This document shows, piece by piece, positions 10,579 through 26,046 of a stretch of 41,948 nucleotides of DNA (positions within the stretch are counted from its first letter, which is position 1; every line of letters starts with the position of its first letter). Position numbers and translations under genes: made by a program. A model generated the notes under the pieces. The model made no database searches. It had not been told where the DNA came from and saw only the letters and a program-made list of their open reading frames with translations. This stretch comes from Spirogloea muscicola. Its lineage: Eukaryota; Streptophyta; Zygnematophyceae; Spirogloeales; Spirogloeaceae. The DNA lies in the NCBI GenBank assembly GCA_009602725.1, contig WELB01000013.1, positions 145,511 to 187,458 of the forward strand, in the 5' to 3' direction.

Positions 10579-11294
10579 AGGCCTGCGATGGTCAGCCACG
10601 GGGTGGTAGGTCTTTCGACGTCGCAGGGCGACGCCGTCGCCCGCAACATGCGACAGAGTCGCACGGGCAGCGGCGTCGCAGGAGAGTTTGTCCCCGGCCC
10701 TTGCCCTGCGGTCAACGCAAGTCAGACCGCGGTCAGCGGCGCCCAACTGTGAACCTCAGGACCAGTTGTAAGCAGGGCCCCCGGCTTCCCGAGCCACCAG
10801 CTCCCCCAACTTCCAATGAGACCAATGAGTGACATCAGATCCCATCAACCTAGCGTAACTTCTCGGGCTGGCTTCACGCAGCCGCTGCCCCCTTGACAAA
10901 CTCTGTTCAGTCTCTTCCTGGGCTGGCCGAGCCATCGCCCTCTGCCTTCACTGGAAGAGTCTCTCTCCAGGAGAGCCTCTTTCCTCATCAGCGGAGCCCG
11001 CAGCAGTGGTGGCTTGCCGTGCTTTGCTCACGAGGGGCATGCCTGCGCCGCTCCTTCGCAGGGGTTGCCTGCGGCCCAATGAAAGCACGGGGCGGCCTCC
11101 TCGGCCATTGCCTGATGACTCACTGTGCAACAGTGGGGCAATGTGAACACTGGGGCACAATGTGGGGCCCACAGGATGGTTGCCACCATATCGCACAACG
11201 GGGAAACAATGTAGTGTGATTTGTACAGAGTCTGCCGGGTGGAACACCCATTTAGCCTTCGCGGAGGAGCTCTGACGAGTGCCGGCAAGCGTCA

Positions 11295-14200
11295 TCAAGA
11301 GTCGTAAAGCACTTGCTGGAGGATGACGGAGCTGTATCCCAGGATTGGGTAGCAGTTGCTGTCCAGAAGCGCTGCTGACTGGGCCAGCGCGGTTGCACGG
11401 TTCGGCACGTCGTCCGCGAGGAAGTCATACGGTGATGGCTTGCTGCGGCAACAACAGCAAAAGTAAGGCTAATGTAAGGTCACATGCGAGCCCTCCAACA
11501 GAGCTGCCGTCCTGTACAAGTAGTGATAACTCCATACTGCCAGGTCACAAGCAGCATGCTAGCTAATGCATGCGGGCGGCAGCGACAGCGGCTGCACTCC
11601 TTAGCACTTGCAATTTGTCGCTTGCCTGGTGTCGACCAGAGGCTGCCACCGAAACCCGAACCGGCCCGGCAGCAAGGCCATCACTGGAAGGTGGCTGGCA
11701 TTGAACGCGACGTAAATCTGTAGACCCCCCTCCCACTGCACTTGCAAGCGCAGCAGTGTCAGGAATGCTCACAGTCATTCTCACAGCCAGACTGCACAAG
11801 CTGCGAGCCCTGAACCTGGTGCTTATAATCTCAACCACCACAAAGGAGCACCAGGGCGACACTGCAGAGCTGCCATTGTCTCCACACACGAAATTGCCAA
11901 GCAATTGCAACCTCAGCCTGTTGTCAGATACAACAGCAGGACCTATCACAGAGGATGCTCCTCCATGCTTAGAGGGGCATGCTTACGATTGTGAAGGCAA
12001 GGAAGCGACTGCTTTCAGACCAATCCGGGTTGCCTGGAGTGATGCCATGCCATTGCAACCGGTCGCCGAGAGGGTAGTCATACAGCCTGAACGACTCCGT
12101 TCTCCTAAATGAATCAAAGCACAGGCCCGTCAGCTCCACCCACTTGTGACTCGTCCTGTACTGCCCTTGGAAGTTGCTATTCTCGTATCTGCAATGTGCA
12201 AGTTGTGAAACAAAGGCAAGCTCCCCAGTGTGGCAAATCTTCAAAAGAGCGCCAAGTGTCCACAAGTACATGGTTCACAGTACCTGCGAAAGTGGATCAT
12301 CAGCTTGTTGAAGCGGTAGAACCCGTTGGTGTCAGCTTCCTTCTTGTCCCACTGAAAATAATTCACCTGTGTGAGGCAGTAGCCGAGTCAGTCAAGCAGC
12401 TCGTACACCACATACAGGAAGCCAATGCTTGTAATTTCAATTAGAAGCCTGGAGCATGTGGCTCCTCGAGATAGACATAGTGGATAGATGCAGCTTGCAC
12501 TTCTTGCCAACGACAGCATGTGGTGAAGATTCTGCGTGTTTATGGTACAGCTAGACTCAGGAAAAGGTTCTATGGCAGTGTCAAGAAATATGCAGGAGTG
12601 GCGCACTTCACTGTCGTGGCAGTACGTGTTATTGTTGCCGCCCTTGGTGTGTCCATATTCATCCCCCATTGTCAGCATGGGAACACCCTGCACCAAGTGA
12701 GCTTACAGCAATCAATCCATCTTGATGTGCGACTGTCAAGGGGATTAGGGACACGAGAACGTGCCTCAGAAGGTCATGCACAACTCGACTGTGATAAGCA
12801 TTCTGTACTGTGTCTGCAGAGTGTCACTACAAGTCATGGTCAGAGCAGAGGTAGGATTACTTGGGACACCAGGAGAGCAATCATGAAGTTTCGCATCTGC
12901 CTCTGTCTCAGCCGCAGGACACCAATCCCGGCAACATTTCCTTCCTGCAAGCAAGCCAGGACCAAGATGTAGGTGGTGATTCATGAGCAGGCAGCCAAAT
13001 CGCAGGCACTTGTTGCCATGACTACCTCCTATGAATGGGAAGGCAGCAATATCAGAGCAGGTACGAGCAAGTAGTGCATACAAGCAGAGGAGCATCCAAG
13101 CATGCTCGATACAATGCTAACTGTGTAAGCTTGTGGATCTGTGTGTCTGCCCAACCTTAAGTTTGGTATCCGACTCACCTCACCGCAGTTCCATGACAGA
13201 TTGTGACTCTCTCCATCAGCATTCTCCTCTCCATTAGGAAGATTGTGCTTCTCGTTATACGAGACCAGATCTCCCAGTGAAAAGCCATCATGCGACGTGA
13301 TGAAGTTGATCCCATGCCAAGACTTGCGTCCGCCCTCCTGCATCATGACATGTGATGATACTGCAGTAAAGCACCAACCCATAACAGCCAAGAGACTGAC
13401 AATGCTCACAGATTGCCATGACGCCAATGTCAAGCTCAAATACTCACAGCATAGATGTGAGATGAGCCAGCAATGTGCTTCGCAAACTCCCCAACAACTC
13501 CATCTGTACCCTTGATGAATGAGCGGGTGATGTCTCTGAACTGCATGAGCGACCCACAATCGCACTTGTGAGGAGGACCTCATTTCAACTAGAAGGAGCA
13601 ATCTCATTCCCTTGAGGTGCATAAAGGTGGTGAGTGGTTATCTGCAAGAGAGCGTCATTCACCTTGCCGTTCCACTCGGACCAGATACCCCAGTGGGGGA
13701 AGCTCCCCACCTGGTACAGGCCACCGGCATCCCATGCCTCTGCAATCAACTGCCCACAAACCATCCATGGTTGAAACAAAAGCGGCGCCTGTGCTGCCAA
13801 ACTTGTCCAATTTGAAAAGTCGACTGTAAGTTGCAAGAGCTTGTAACTGACTGATTTTGGATGCCTGCGCTGAGATGGCAATACCAAGAATCAACAGTGT
13901 GCTGGATGCCAAGCTGACCTTGACAGAGCGAAGGACTGGATCATTGCTGATCATGTCGATCAAAGGCGGCTCGGCGAGAGGTGTGCCGGTGGTCACTGTG
14001 TCCCCTTCCAGCACGTCGCTCGTCCCAAAGACCCTTTCCTTCTTCCACAAACTGCTCGACCTCGTCAGGATGGCAGCCAAGTCGAAGCGGAAGCCGTCCA
14101 CCCTCATCTCAACGGCCCAATATCTGCAAAAGAGGACTTGTGGCGCCAACTCAAAATCTTGACGTGGACCTCAGCAGACTGGCAACTGGCAGTCGGCATT

Positions 14201-16892
14201 GCAAGGAAAGAGCAAGAGTGCAATGGCATAGACACGTGGATTGACAAGAAAGTCACCTGAGGCAATCAATGATGAAGTTGCGAACTGCAGGATGATTGCA
14301 GTTGAAGGTATTCCCACAGCCTGAGTAATTGTAGAACTCCCCCTGACGGTGGGGCGGTCATATGAGCGTAGACGCTTATTCCTTTGGTTTCGGTTTCACA
14401 GGCAGCACAGTGTGTTATGCAAGAACGCATGGCAGCTGTTGCTGCAAGGCAGGCCTGTGATGAAAATCTGAAAGCATCAAAAGTCATGTCACGTAGTAGA
14501 GCATCTGGAAGCTTGTTACCGCAGGCGCAATCATGTAGAACACGTTGTTGTCCAGGCCGCGGAAGGAGAAGGTAGGGCCCATCTCGTTGCCCTCGGCGGT
14601 GTGGTTGAAGACAACGTCAATGATGACCTGGCGCACGGCAGAGCAGGAGCTCGCAGGAATGAAGGCAGGACTTGAGCGCCCCTATCTCCCAGCTGCCTGA
14701 GCTGAACAGAATCAGACAGAGCCAAGCCTATCCAAGCAGAGAGCTTTGCTTGACGCTCATGCAACCAGAGCTCTTGGTCAACCGAGAACCCCCGCTCAGT
14801 GCTGCTGTACAGTGACAATAACAAATTTCAAAGGCAATGAGCCCATCAATATGTATGGGCTCATCAATGTTGCCATCAAACTAGAGACAGCGTACCTCGA
14901 TGCCGAGCTTGTGAGCCTCCCTGATCAGTGTCTTGAACTCGCGGATTGCAGCGCGCCCGCAGTTGGCCGTCCCGGCGGCAGCATACCTCGTCATTGGGGA
15001 GAAGTAATTGACTGGAGAGTAGCCCCAGAAGTTGACCCTGCGTGCATTACGACGATCACAGCATCACAACACAGACCACATTGCAGACTGCCACTCAAGC
15101 ATGTGTTGCAACAGTATCCACGAAGTCAGACCCTTATGCTTCAGGACCCTCATTTGCCAGTTGTTTGCAGAATGAGGGCTAAAGTTCAGGCTTAATTAAT
15201 CAGGGCAGTGGCTATCTCGCAGTTCCATGCCTAGATGCAGGTGCGGCAACTTCGGCTTTGCATAGGCTGCTTGGAGCTGCTCGTCATGACGTCCATGGCA
15301 CTGGATGCCTCACTTGTGGTCACCAGTGGCAGGGTTGTAAGCATAGTACTCAAGCTCGTTGAACTCCTGGATGGGCATAAGCTCCAGGGCATTGACACCC
15401 AGTTCCTGCCACGGCACCAAAGCTGCTGGGGCGTTGGCAAGCAAGCAAGTTCGCCGTAAGCAGCAACAGCAACAACTGGGCACAGCCAATGGCCATCCGG
15501 ACCTGTGTCATGCCAGCAAGCCAATGACGTACCTTGAGGTGGTGCAGCTTCTCCACCAGGCCCGCGAAGGTGCCGGCGTGCTCGACGTTGCTCGACGCGT
15601 GCTTCGTGAAACCCCGCGTATGCACCTCGTAGATGACCAGGTCCTTCTGCTGGTTCCCGGGCGGCGAGTCGCCTTCCCAATCAAACTGCACATGTAGACC
15701 AGGGCATAAGTCCCGAAATCTATATATTCTGCACTCACACTCAGCCGTTCTGACATTTGCTGCCAAAGTGTTGCAGTTGAGGCGGCATGGTTGGTGACAG
15801 GAAGAGCAGACTGCTTGCTTGGACCTACTTCAAGAGGGAGCAAGGGAAGCTGAGCGCAAAGAGACAGTCCAACTTTTACCTCATCGCCTTCAATTGGGAT
15901 CATGCCGGCCATTTGCGGCCAGCAGTTGCCGTTGGCAGCCGGCACTCCATAGCTTGCCCGGCTGACGACAGCCTGTGAGTTGACACGCAAACCAATATGC
16001 ACGTCGTCCCATTGCAGTCAATAACCAGCGCCACAATGAGCACACGGCAAACATAATGAGCAATTAGACCAATCATGGACATTGAGCAGAGTAACCATTA
16101 GAGAGGTACAGTGGACCTTGACAATGAGTACCTGACATCTGAGAGTCCAGTGTCTGCGATGAGGCCTGCCGACACAATGGCAAGGAGACGCCCAGCAGCA
16201 CTCGCCGCCCTCACCTTGGCATAGGGGTCGACGATGATCTTGCTGGCATCGAAGCGATCACCATCCTTGGGCTGGAAGGGGCCGTCGACGCGGTAACCGT
16301 AGAGGAGGTCGGGCGACAGACTCGGCAGGAAGATGTGCCACACGTCGCCGGTCGTGTTTGCCAGCGGGTGCAGCGGGATCTCGCACGTCACGGTGCCCTG
16401 CAGGAAGCCGCAACGGCGGCGGCGGCGTCGGCGGCGGTGCGGGCCTCAGCACCGCCACAGCGCAACGTGGTGCAGGCAGTGGCCGAGACAGGAGATCCTG
16501 TCTAGATAACCTTTCACAGCAGCATAGATATTAAGAATCTGTATCTCTCCTGGAAGTGGAACACATCGTGGCTGTTCTAAGACTTTGATCAACCGTGCAA
16601 CCACGAAATTAAGGAGTATTGTGTAGATGAACCAAGGCAATGGCAACGTAATCAAATCTAGCGGCCTCAAATACATTATGTCAATAGTCTCTGGATCATA
16701 AGCTATTATTACTACAATCATCCGCTGGCCCCGCCGCACCTGCTGCAAGTCCCCCTCGGACAGGAGGCAGAGCGTCACAGCGAGCGCGCCGGCCGACGGC
16801 ACCGCGAAGTTGACGCCGCCATCGCGCGCTGCGGCGCCAAGCGGCAACGGCCGCCCGCGCTGCGGCGCGCCGTAGAGGCGCCCCAGCCCCGG
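11295..16892 (-). CDS. ISA: Isoamylase-type starch debranching enzyme (5' part lost in gap)
   Basis: This is a GH13-family enzyme that cleaves alpha-1,6 branches of starch, expected in the plastid. The first visible exon (16740-16892, running into the gap) carries the CBM48-type start [19 protein letters not shown]. Then follow [23 protein letters not shown] (16215-16397), [98 protein letters not shown] and the C-terminal [17 protein letters not shown] ... [13 protein letters not shown], with the stop at 11295-11297. The nucleophile Asp (GFRFDLA), the acid/base Glu (AEAWD) and the third Asp (SHDG) are all present, so the enzyme should be active. The ISA1 and ISA3 subtypes cannot be separated by eye. 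The start codon and transit peptide lie in the gap at 16893. Confidence 0.93.
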
Positions 16893-17696
16893 NNNNNNNN
16901 NNNNNNNNNNNNNNNNNNNNNNNNNNNNNNNNNNNNNNNNNNNNNNNNNNNNNNNNNNNNNNNNNNNNNNNNNNNNNNNNNNNNNNNNNNNNNNNNNNNN
17001 NNNNNNNNNNNNNNNNNNNNNNNNNNNNNNNNNNNNNNNNNNNNNNNNNNNNNNNNNNNNNNNNNNNNNNNNNNNNNNNNNNNNNNNNNNNNNNNNNNNN
17101 NNNNNNNNNNNNNNNNNNNNNNNNNNNNNNNNNNNNNNNNNNNNNNNNNNNNNNNNNNNNNNNNNNNNNNNNNNNNNNNNNNNNNNNNNNNNNNNNNNNN
17201 NNNNNNNNNNNNNNNNNNNNNNNNNNNNNNNNNNNNNNNNNNNNNNNNNNNNNNNNNNNNNNNNNNNNNNNNNNNNNNNNNNNNNNNNNNNNNNNNNNNN
17301 NNNNNNNNNNNNNNNNNNNNNNNNNNNNNNNNNNNNNNNNNNNNNNNNNNNNNNNNNNNNNNNNNNNNNNNNNNNNNNNNNNNNNNNNNNNNNNNNNNNN
17401 NNNNNNNNNNNNNNNNNNNNNNNNNNNNNNNNNNNNNNNNNNNNNNNNNNNNNNNNNNNNNNNNNNNNNNNNNNNNNNNNNNNNNNNNNNNNNNNNNNNN
17501 NNNNNNNNNNNNNNNNNNNNNNNNNNNNNNNNNNNNNNNNNNNNNNNNNNNNNNNNNNNNNNNNNNNNNNNNNNNNNNNNNNNNNNNNNNNNNNNNNNNN
17601 NNNNNNNNNNNNNNNNNNNNNNNNNNNNNNNNNNNNNNNNNNNNNNNNNNNNNNNNNNNNNNNNNNNNNNNNNNNNNNNNNNNNNNNNNNNNNNNN
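16893..17696. other. Assembly gap of 804 N
   Basis: The run of N begins inside the first visible isoamylase exon and ends at a poly-T run. It probably hides the first exons and the shared upstream region of the isoamylase gene (minus) and the heme-oxygenase-like gene (plus). Confidence 0.99.
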
Positions 17697-21354
<3,658 letters not shown>

Positions 21355-21971
21355 GTCAGCAGGACTTTGCCGCTGGCTGTCACTGTGACAATGCATCGGC
21401 TGTTTCTGGAGCAACTGGAGGTTTTTGTCTCTTGAGCAACAGGAGAATCCCGCCTTGCAGTAGCTGCCATGGGCTGTGGGCATATGCTTACATGAGCCTT
21501 TGTGGCGGTAACCCCGCATAGCTGGCCAAAGTGCTTTCACTTGTCAAGAGATTGTGTCCTCTTAAAGGATCAGGGCTAACTTCAACTGCAGCAATGTGCA
21601 CAGCCCGGCTTCTTTCGCGATATACTTGGCTGAAATCCACAGCGCAGTTGCCGTGTAACTCAGTGCAGCCAAATCTCAAATCACAGCTGGGGTTTTGTGT
21701 TGCAGCTCAAGACTTCCGTGCACCTTCTGTTTGATGGTGCCTTCTGAGAGTGATGCCATTAGGCAGGAGTTTCCTTGACCTTAATCTGGAGATCCAGCTG
21801 CAGCTTTGCGAATCAGCTTAGCCTGTGTGTGACCTCTTCCCACTTGAGTGGAGTTGCACAAGACAATATACTAAGCCCCAGCTCTGTCAGCAGCAACCTC
21901 ACGATGCAGCGCGCTTCAAACGACTGCTGAGAATCAAATACGAATGGAGGGCAATTGAGGGTGCCCTTGTG
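21355..21971. other. Convergent 3' region, HO-like / UBAC2-like
   Basis: These 617 bases lie between two convergent stop codons. Only the TGTAA signal at 21654 is noted, and no further gene is visible. Confidence 0.5.
21654..21658 (+). promoter_or_regulatory. TGTAA poly(A)-like signal
   Basis: TGTAA lies 300 bases after the stop of the heme-oxygenase-like gene, in the sense orientation, a plausible algal polyadenylation signal. Confidence 0.4.
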
Positions 21972-24432
21972 TCAAGAGGCTGTGGACTCTAGCAGGATGT
22001 TGGTAGCCACATTCAGATCGTTCCGGGCCTGTGCTAGGGCCCGCAACGCCAAGTCCCGAGGGAAGCCCATGGCCTCAAGCGTAGCCAAAGCCTCTGCAGA
22101 GGGTGGGGGAGGGGGTGCCAGCGGCGGCGCGGACGCTGCCAGCCGACCCTGCACGTAGTCCAACCCTTGCATTTGTTAGGGCAAATATTGTGATTGTCCT
22201 CTCGACGCAATTGAAAACCTGTAGACACCAGTGCTGCCAGACGTAGCATCAGCTAGTGCAAGGTCCACTTACCTCGGTCATGGGTCTGCCACGTGGAAGA
22301 AGTGGACCTTGCACTAGCTGATGCTACGTCTGCTTCCATGGTGCAATAGGCAGCGCACTGCCTATGAGTAGGGGAAGCTGGCCTCACGGCATAATGTGGT
22401 TGGACAGCAGCTGCAGGCGCACCGCCAATCAGCTGGTCCTGGAAGCCCTGCAGGTCACGCCCAAAAGGAGAAGGGAAGCCAGGAGTCAACCCAAAGCCAT
22501 TTGTGCATGTCAGATTTGGTGAAGAGATGGTGTGAACGCCAGGGCTTCCTCCTTGTTTTCTGTGTCTGAAGGACATAGAACCTGCAGGTGACGATGAGCT
22601 TCACCTGCCCTGGCCCGGAATTTGCGGCGACTCCTGGTGGAGGCGGCCGATGTGGTCGATGCAAGGGTGAATGCAGGGGCTGCGAGATGACTGGTGCAAA
22701 GAGCCGCGCAGCCGCTATGGCTACCAGCTCTGGAAACTGAAGCACGGCACAAACAGGGAGGGAGTTGGTTATTAGGTACTTGATGTGGGCGCTCGATATA
22801 GAGAAGTCATCTTCTCCCACACCCATACTGGAGATCAACAGGCCTCCGCCACCTCTTTGTGTTGAACATAAAGTAACACAATATGCTCAAGATAATTATC
22901 TTGCAAAAGATGCAGTGGAATGGCAGGATTCACCTGTACTTGCTTGATCCTGAGGAAATTGCTTCTGTACACAGCTCCAGCTAAAAGCCCGCAGAGTCCG
23001 GGGATGATGGATCGCTTGTACGAGGAGAGGAGGACCTGAGGGCTAGCAGGTACAAAGGTTGAGCAACAATGATTCTGGCAAGAAATCTTAGACCGACAAA
23101 CTCTGCATGGTTCTTTGATTGTCAGCGTAGCCTCAACAGAAACAAAGCAGCAGACCTGCAGCCCGCCAAGGTAGACAAAGGACTTGTCAGAAAACTGGGC
23201 GCCAAAAATGGTGAAGCGCGTCGAGACCGGGATGTCAAAGAAGAAGGGCACGAAGGACGCAAACAGGAGGCCGTAGGGGCCAGGGGCAATGGTCAGCTCG
23301 GACTCAGGATCTGCAGGGCAGCATCCAAGCCAAGTACGCTAGCTATTAAACTGACAGAAAGCAGAGTCCTTATGTTCACTTCAGTCCTGCTCCAACTCCT
23401 TACTTCACCAGCTGCTATTTGGTGACCAACCCAAGCGCCTGCAGCAAAGCCCTGCAACTCAAAGTCCATAGAGAAGGCCTGATCCTTGAGTGCCGGGCTG
23501 AGCAAGCTCTATTGGACAGACCTCTGAGCAGAGTAAGGGCCAGGAGCTCGAGCAGGGTGCTGAGGACGGTGGCAAAGATGGTGAACACCTGGAACATGAG
23601 CCCGTGACTCAACAGTTTGAGAGATGCTGGTAAGTACAGACTTTGGCAATATTGTAAGGTCGGTCCAATTGACTGAACCTGACTCCCCACAACGGGAAGC
23701 ACCGCCACGTGCATGCCAACAAGCATCCATTGCCAGTTTGGAGCTCAGCCACAGCAGACAGCACTGGCAACAAGTCCGAGGGTGCCCGCTCCTCACCGCG
23801 TACTTATTAGACCCGAGCTGGCGCTCAAACACGCGAAAGAAGTAGACGAGGTAGAGGCCGACGAGGGTCTCAGGTGTGGAGGAGAAGACCAGGCTGGCTG
23901 CTGGGAGCCGCCAGAGCTCCTTCCGGACGAAGATGGCCTGCGGCAGAGCTTGTCGAGTGGCTTCGTGTCAGGAGAACCCCGAGCAGGGGCTAGGCTTCCA
24001 TTCAGAAGGTATCGCATCCTTTGGTCTCATTGACAACCCTGGCACATCGCACACGACGTGACTGCGCGCTTGCAGGCGCATTCCTGTGCCATCGGGGGGC
24101 CTGTCACAGGACCTCAGGACCGTCTGCCCATGTAGGACCTGGCGTGAAGACCGCAAGGAAGCTGCAGAAGCTAGTGCTTCTGAAGGCCAACAGTCGAGCC
24201 GGCTCTGGAGCCTGCCGTGAGTGCCTCTGGCTGCGACGAAGCTCGAAGCTCGGAACTGCCTCGCGGGAGCGGCCTGCTGCTCCGCGACGGGATGGCCCTC
24301 GGAGCCAGCGAAGCTGACCTTGTACGAGAGGCCGCAGAGCTTGGCGGCGCCCCGCGAGCCCGCCAGCAGGGAGAGCACGCCGGACGCGATCACCACAACC
24401 TTCGTGACCGGCGCGTTGACTGCGAGCGCCAC
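21972..24432 (-). CDS. UBAC2: UBAC2-type rhomboid-like protein with C-terminal UBA domain
   Basis: The protein is a multi-pass ER-type rhomboid pseudoprotease relative with a ubiquitin-binding tail. Blocks in order on the minus strand are [115 protein letters not shown] and [13 protein letters not shown] Pro-rich linker and a UBA domain ([20 protein letters not shown]) follow, ending at the stop 21972-21974. The order and spacing match plant UBA-containing rhomboid-like proteins and animal UBAC2, which works in ER-associated degradation. No rhomboid GxSG serine motif was seen, as in the family. The true start is not resolved: the frame at 24432 opens with GTG, and a short first exon probably lies at about 24433-24545, where a single N interrupts a CGG tract. 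Confidence 0.88.
22238..22332. repeat. Perfect 33-bp inverted repeat with 29-bp loop
   Basis: Arms 22238-22270 and 22300-22332 are exact reverse complements. The hairpin lies in the intron just upstream of the UBA exon of the UBAC2-like gene. Seventeen bases of the right arm (tagctgatgctacgtct) recur exactly at 19494-19510 in an intron of the heme-oxygenase-like gene. Confidence 0.9.
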
Positions 24433-24521
24433 GGCGCAGCTCGACGACGGCCGTCAGCGCCGCCGCCAGAGTAGGCCTCGCGCGCGCGGAGCGCCGGCGA
24501 CGGCCTCCCGCCGAGCGGCCN

Positions 24522-24522
24522 C
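24522..24522. other. Single N in CGG tract
   Basis: An isolated N lies in a GGC/CGG tract at the presumed first exon of the UBAC2-like gene. It may hide an indel and is one reason the start cannot be fixed. Confidence 0.8.
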
Positions 24523-24545
24523 GGCGGCGGCGGCGGCGGCGGCAT

Positions 24546-26046
24546 GCGGGGCGCCGCCGGGCCGTGGCAGCTGCAGCGGCAACAGCGCTCGGTCACGCTG
24601 GGATCGTTCGACGGTGCCTCGTTCCACTTCGTCGATCCAGACGGAGAGAACGTCGGCTGCTGATATGTTAAGGGGGCGGCTGTGATAGCCAGCCGAGTGC
24701 AGTCAGACGTGGGTCCTGATGGGGGCTGGGCAGGCACACTCACGCTTGGCGGCAGTGAGCTTGACCAGGCATTACTAGTGCCGTTTCTGAAGGCCTGATT
24801 CTGCTGAGACAGTTGTGCTTTCCATGTCGGGGCTTTGCAGCTTAAGCGTACTTTGTTGTAGAGCCCTCGCCCGTTGTCAAGAGAGCTGTTTCCGCTTTGG
24901 ACGAGCTGCTTCATCTTTCACAGCCCTTGCACGCTCTGAAAAAGCTTCGTCTCCTATTACAGCCGTCGTCCCCGTTAGAAGCGCATCTTCTTTCTGTATC
25001 ACAGCCACCGCCTCCTTCTGGACGAAATTTCTCTCTCTTCCGAGCCTTTCTCTTGCGGTGGAGTAAAGTGGTGATCCAGGATTTCTGGGTCCGGTGGGCT
25101 GCCGGTCAAACACTAGAATGCCCTTTGGATGCTGCCTTCGCCTGAAGGCGAACTTCCCAGCTGGTAGACCATCCGCTTGCTGCTCTGGGTGTATATAGGA
25201 CGGTTGCTTGAGCATCTCTCATACCTGCAGCCTTGCTCTGCTCTCCAGGCACGAGCAGTTAAGCAAGTAAGAGCATGAGCGTACTGGCAAGCAGCTGACA
25301 GTCTTTCCTGCTAGCTTCTGACAGAGTTGCTCGGAACTGTGACCTGAATCTTCAGGTGCTTTTCTCTAATACTGGATTTTGTCAGTCACTCTTGGGCTGC
25401 ACTTTCACAGCCATTGCCCCACTTCGATACAAGTCTTTTCTCTGTGTCAGCCTTCTGCTGCCAAATACCAATAAGAGACAGTGACTCAGGATTTTCCAAG
25501 CCAGCTCGAGGTTGCAGCCAAGGACTGGGGCCCAGACTGCAGAAGGACCTCTTTGTCTGCACCTTATCTTTCTTGTCTGCGACAACTTGGTGGTGGCCGT
25601 CAACCAACTGCTCAAGTAAGCACTAGCGGGGGCTCCACCACGCCACTGGGCACTCAAATGTTAACAGAGAGCTTGCGGGTGCAAGGCACTCCCGCTTGAG
25701 CTTGCCACATTGAGTGCTATATGCTGGGCAGGCACGGTTGTTCCAACTGCCTTGCTCGCTTGGTAGCCTCTGCCTGCTTGCTCCAGTCCTGGCAGCTTGC
25801 AAAGTATGCCGTCTATAGTGGCCTTGCTGACCTGCTTGGCTGGCAATTATTATCTGCACTGAGGAGGACTGAAGGGCAGCCAAGGGCAGCAGCAATGGCA
25901 GCAATAGCAACTAACCAGAGCTGCACTGCGGGCCTGGACGGGTGGCCGCCGTGTGCGAGGGTGCTGCAACTCCAGCTGCAACAAGGAGCTATGAAGGCGA
26001 GGAGGCAAGGCAGCATCAAGCTGCTGGCAATCTGGAGGCTGCCTTG
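24546..26046. other. Gene-poor spacer between UBAC2-like and methyltransferase genes
   Basis: The 1.5 kb should contain the UBAC2-like promoter and the methyltransferase 3' UTR. The longest open frame is on the minus strand (24877-25215, 112 codons), with a charged, helix-prone part such as FVQKEAVAVIQKEDALL and DEAFSERARAVKDEA. It has no recognised family and no clear splice context. A small perfect hairpin (ttcgcct/aggcgaa) lies at 25135-25150. Confidence 0.45.

Larger units (their letters stand above)
10252..11294. other. Spacer between isoamylase 3' end and PRR 5' end
   Basis: This stretch should hold the PRR promoter and 5' UTR and the isoamylase 3' UTR. It contains a (CGG)n tract and a short telomere-like repeat. 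A minus-strand frame at 10263-10715 encodes a long proline run, but only because of the CGG tract. No further gene is supported. Confidence 0.5.

Noticed and set aside
10263-10715. Minus-strand frame with a long polyproline run
   Set aside because: The proline run comes only from the GGC tract. A non-coding 5' region explains it better.
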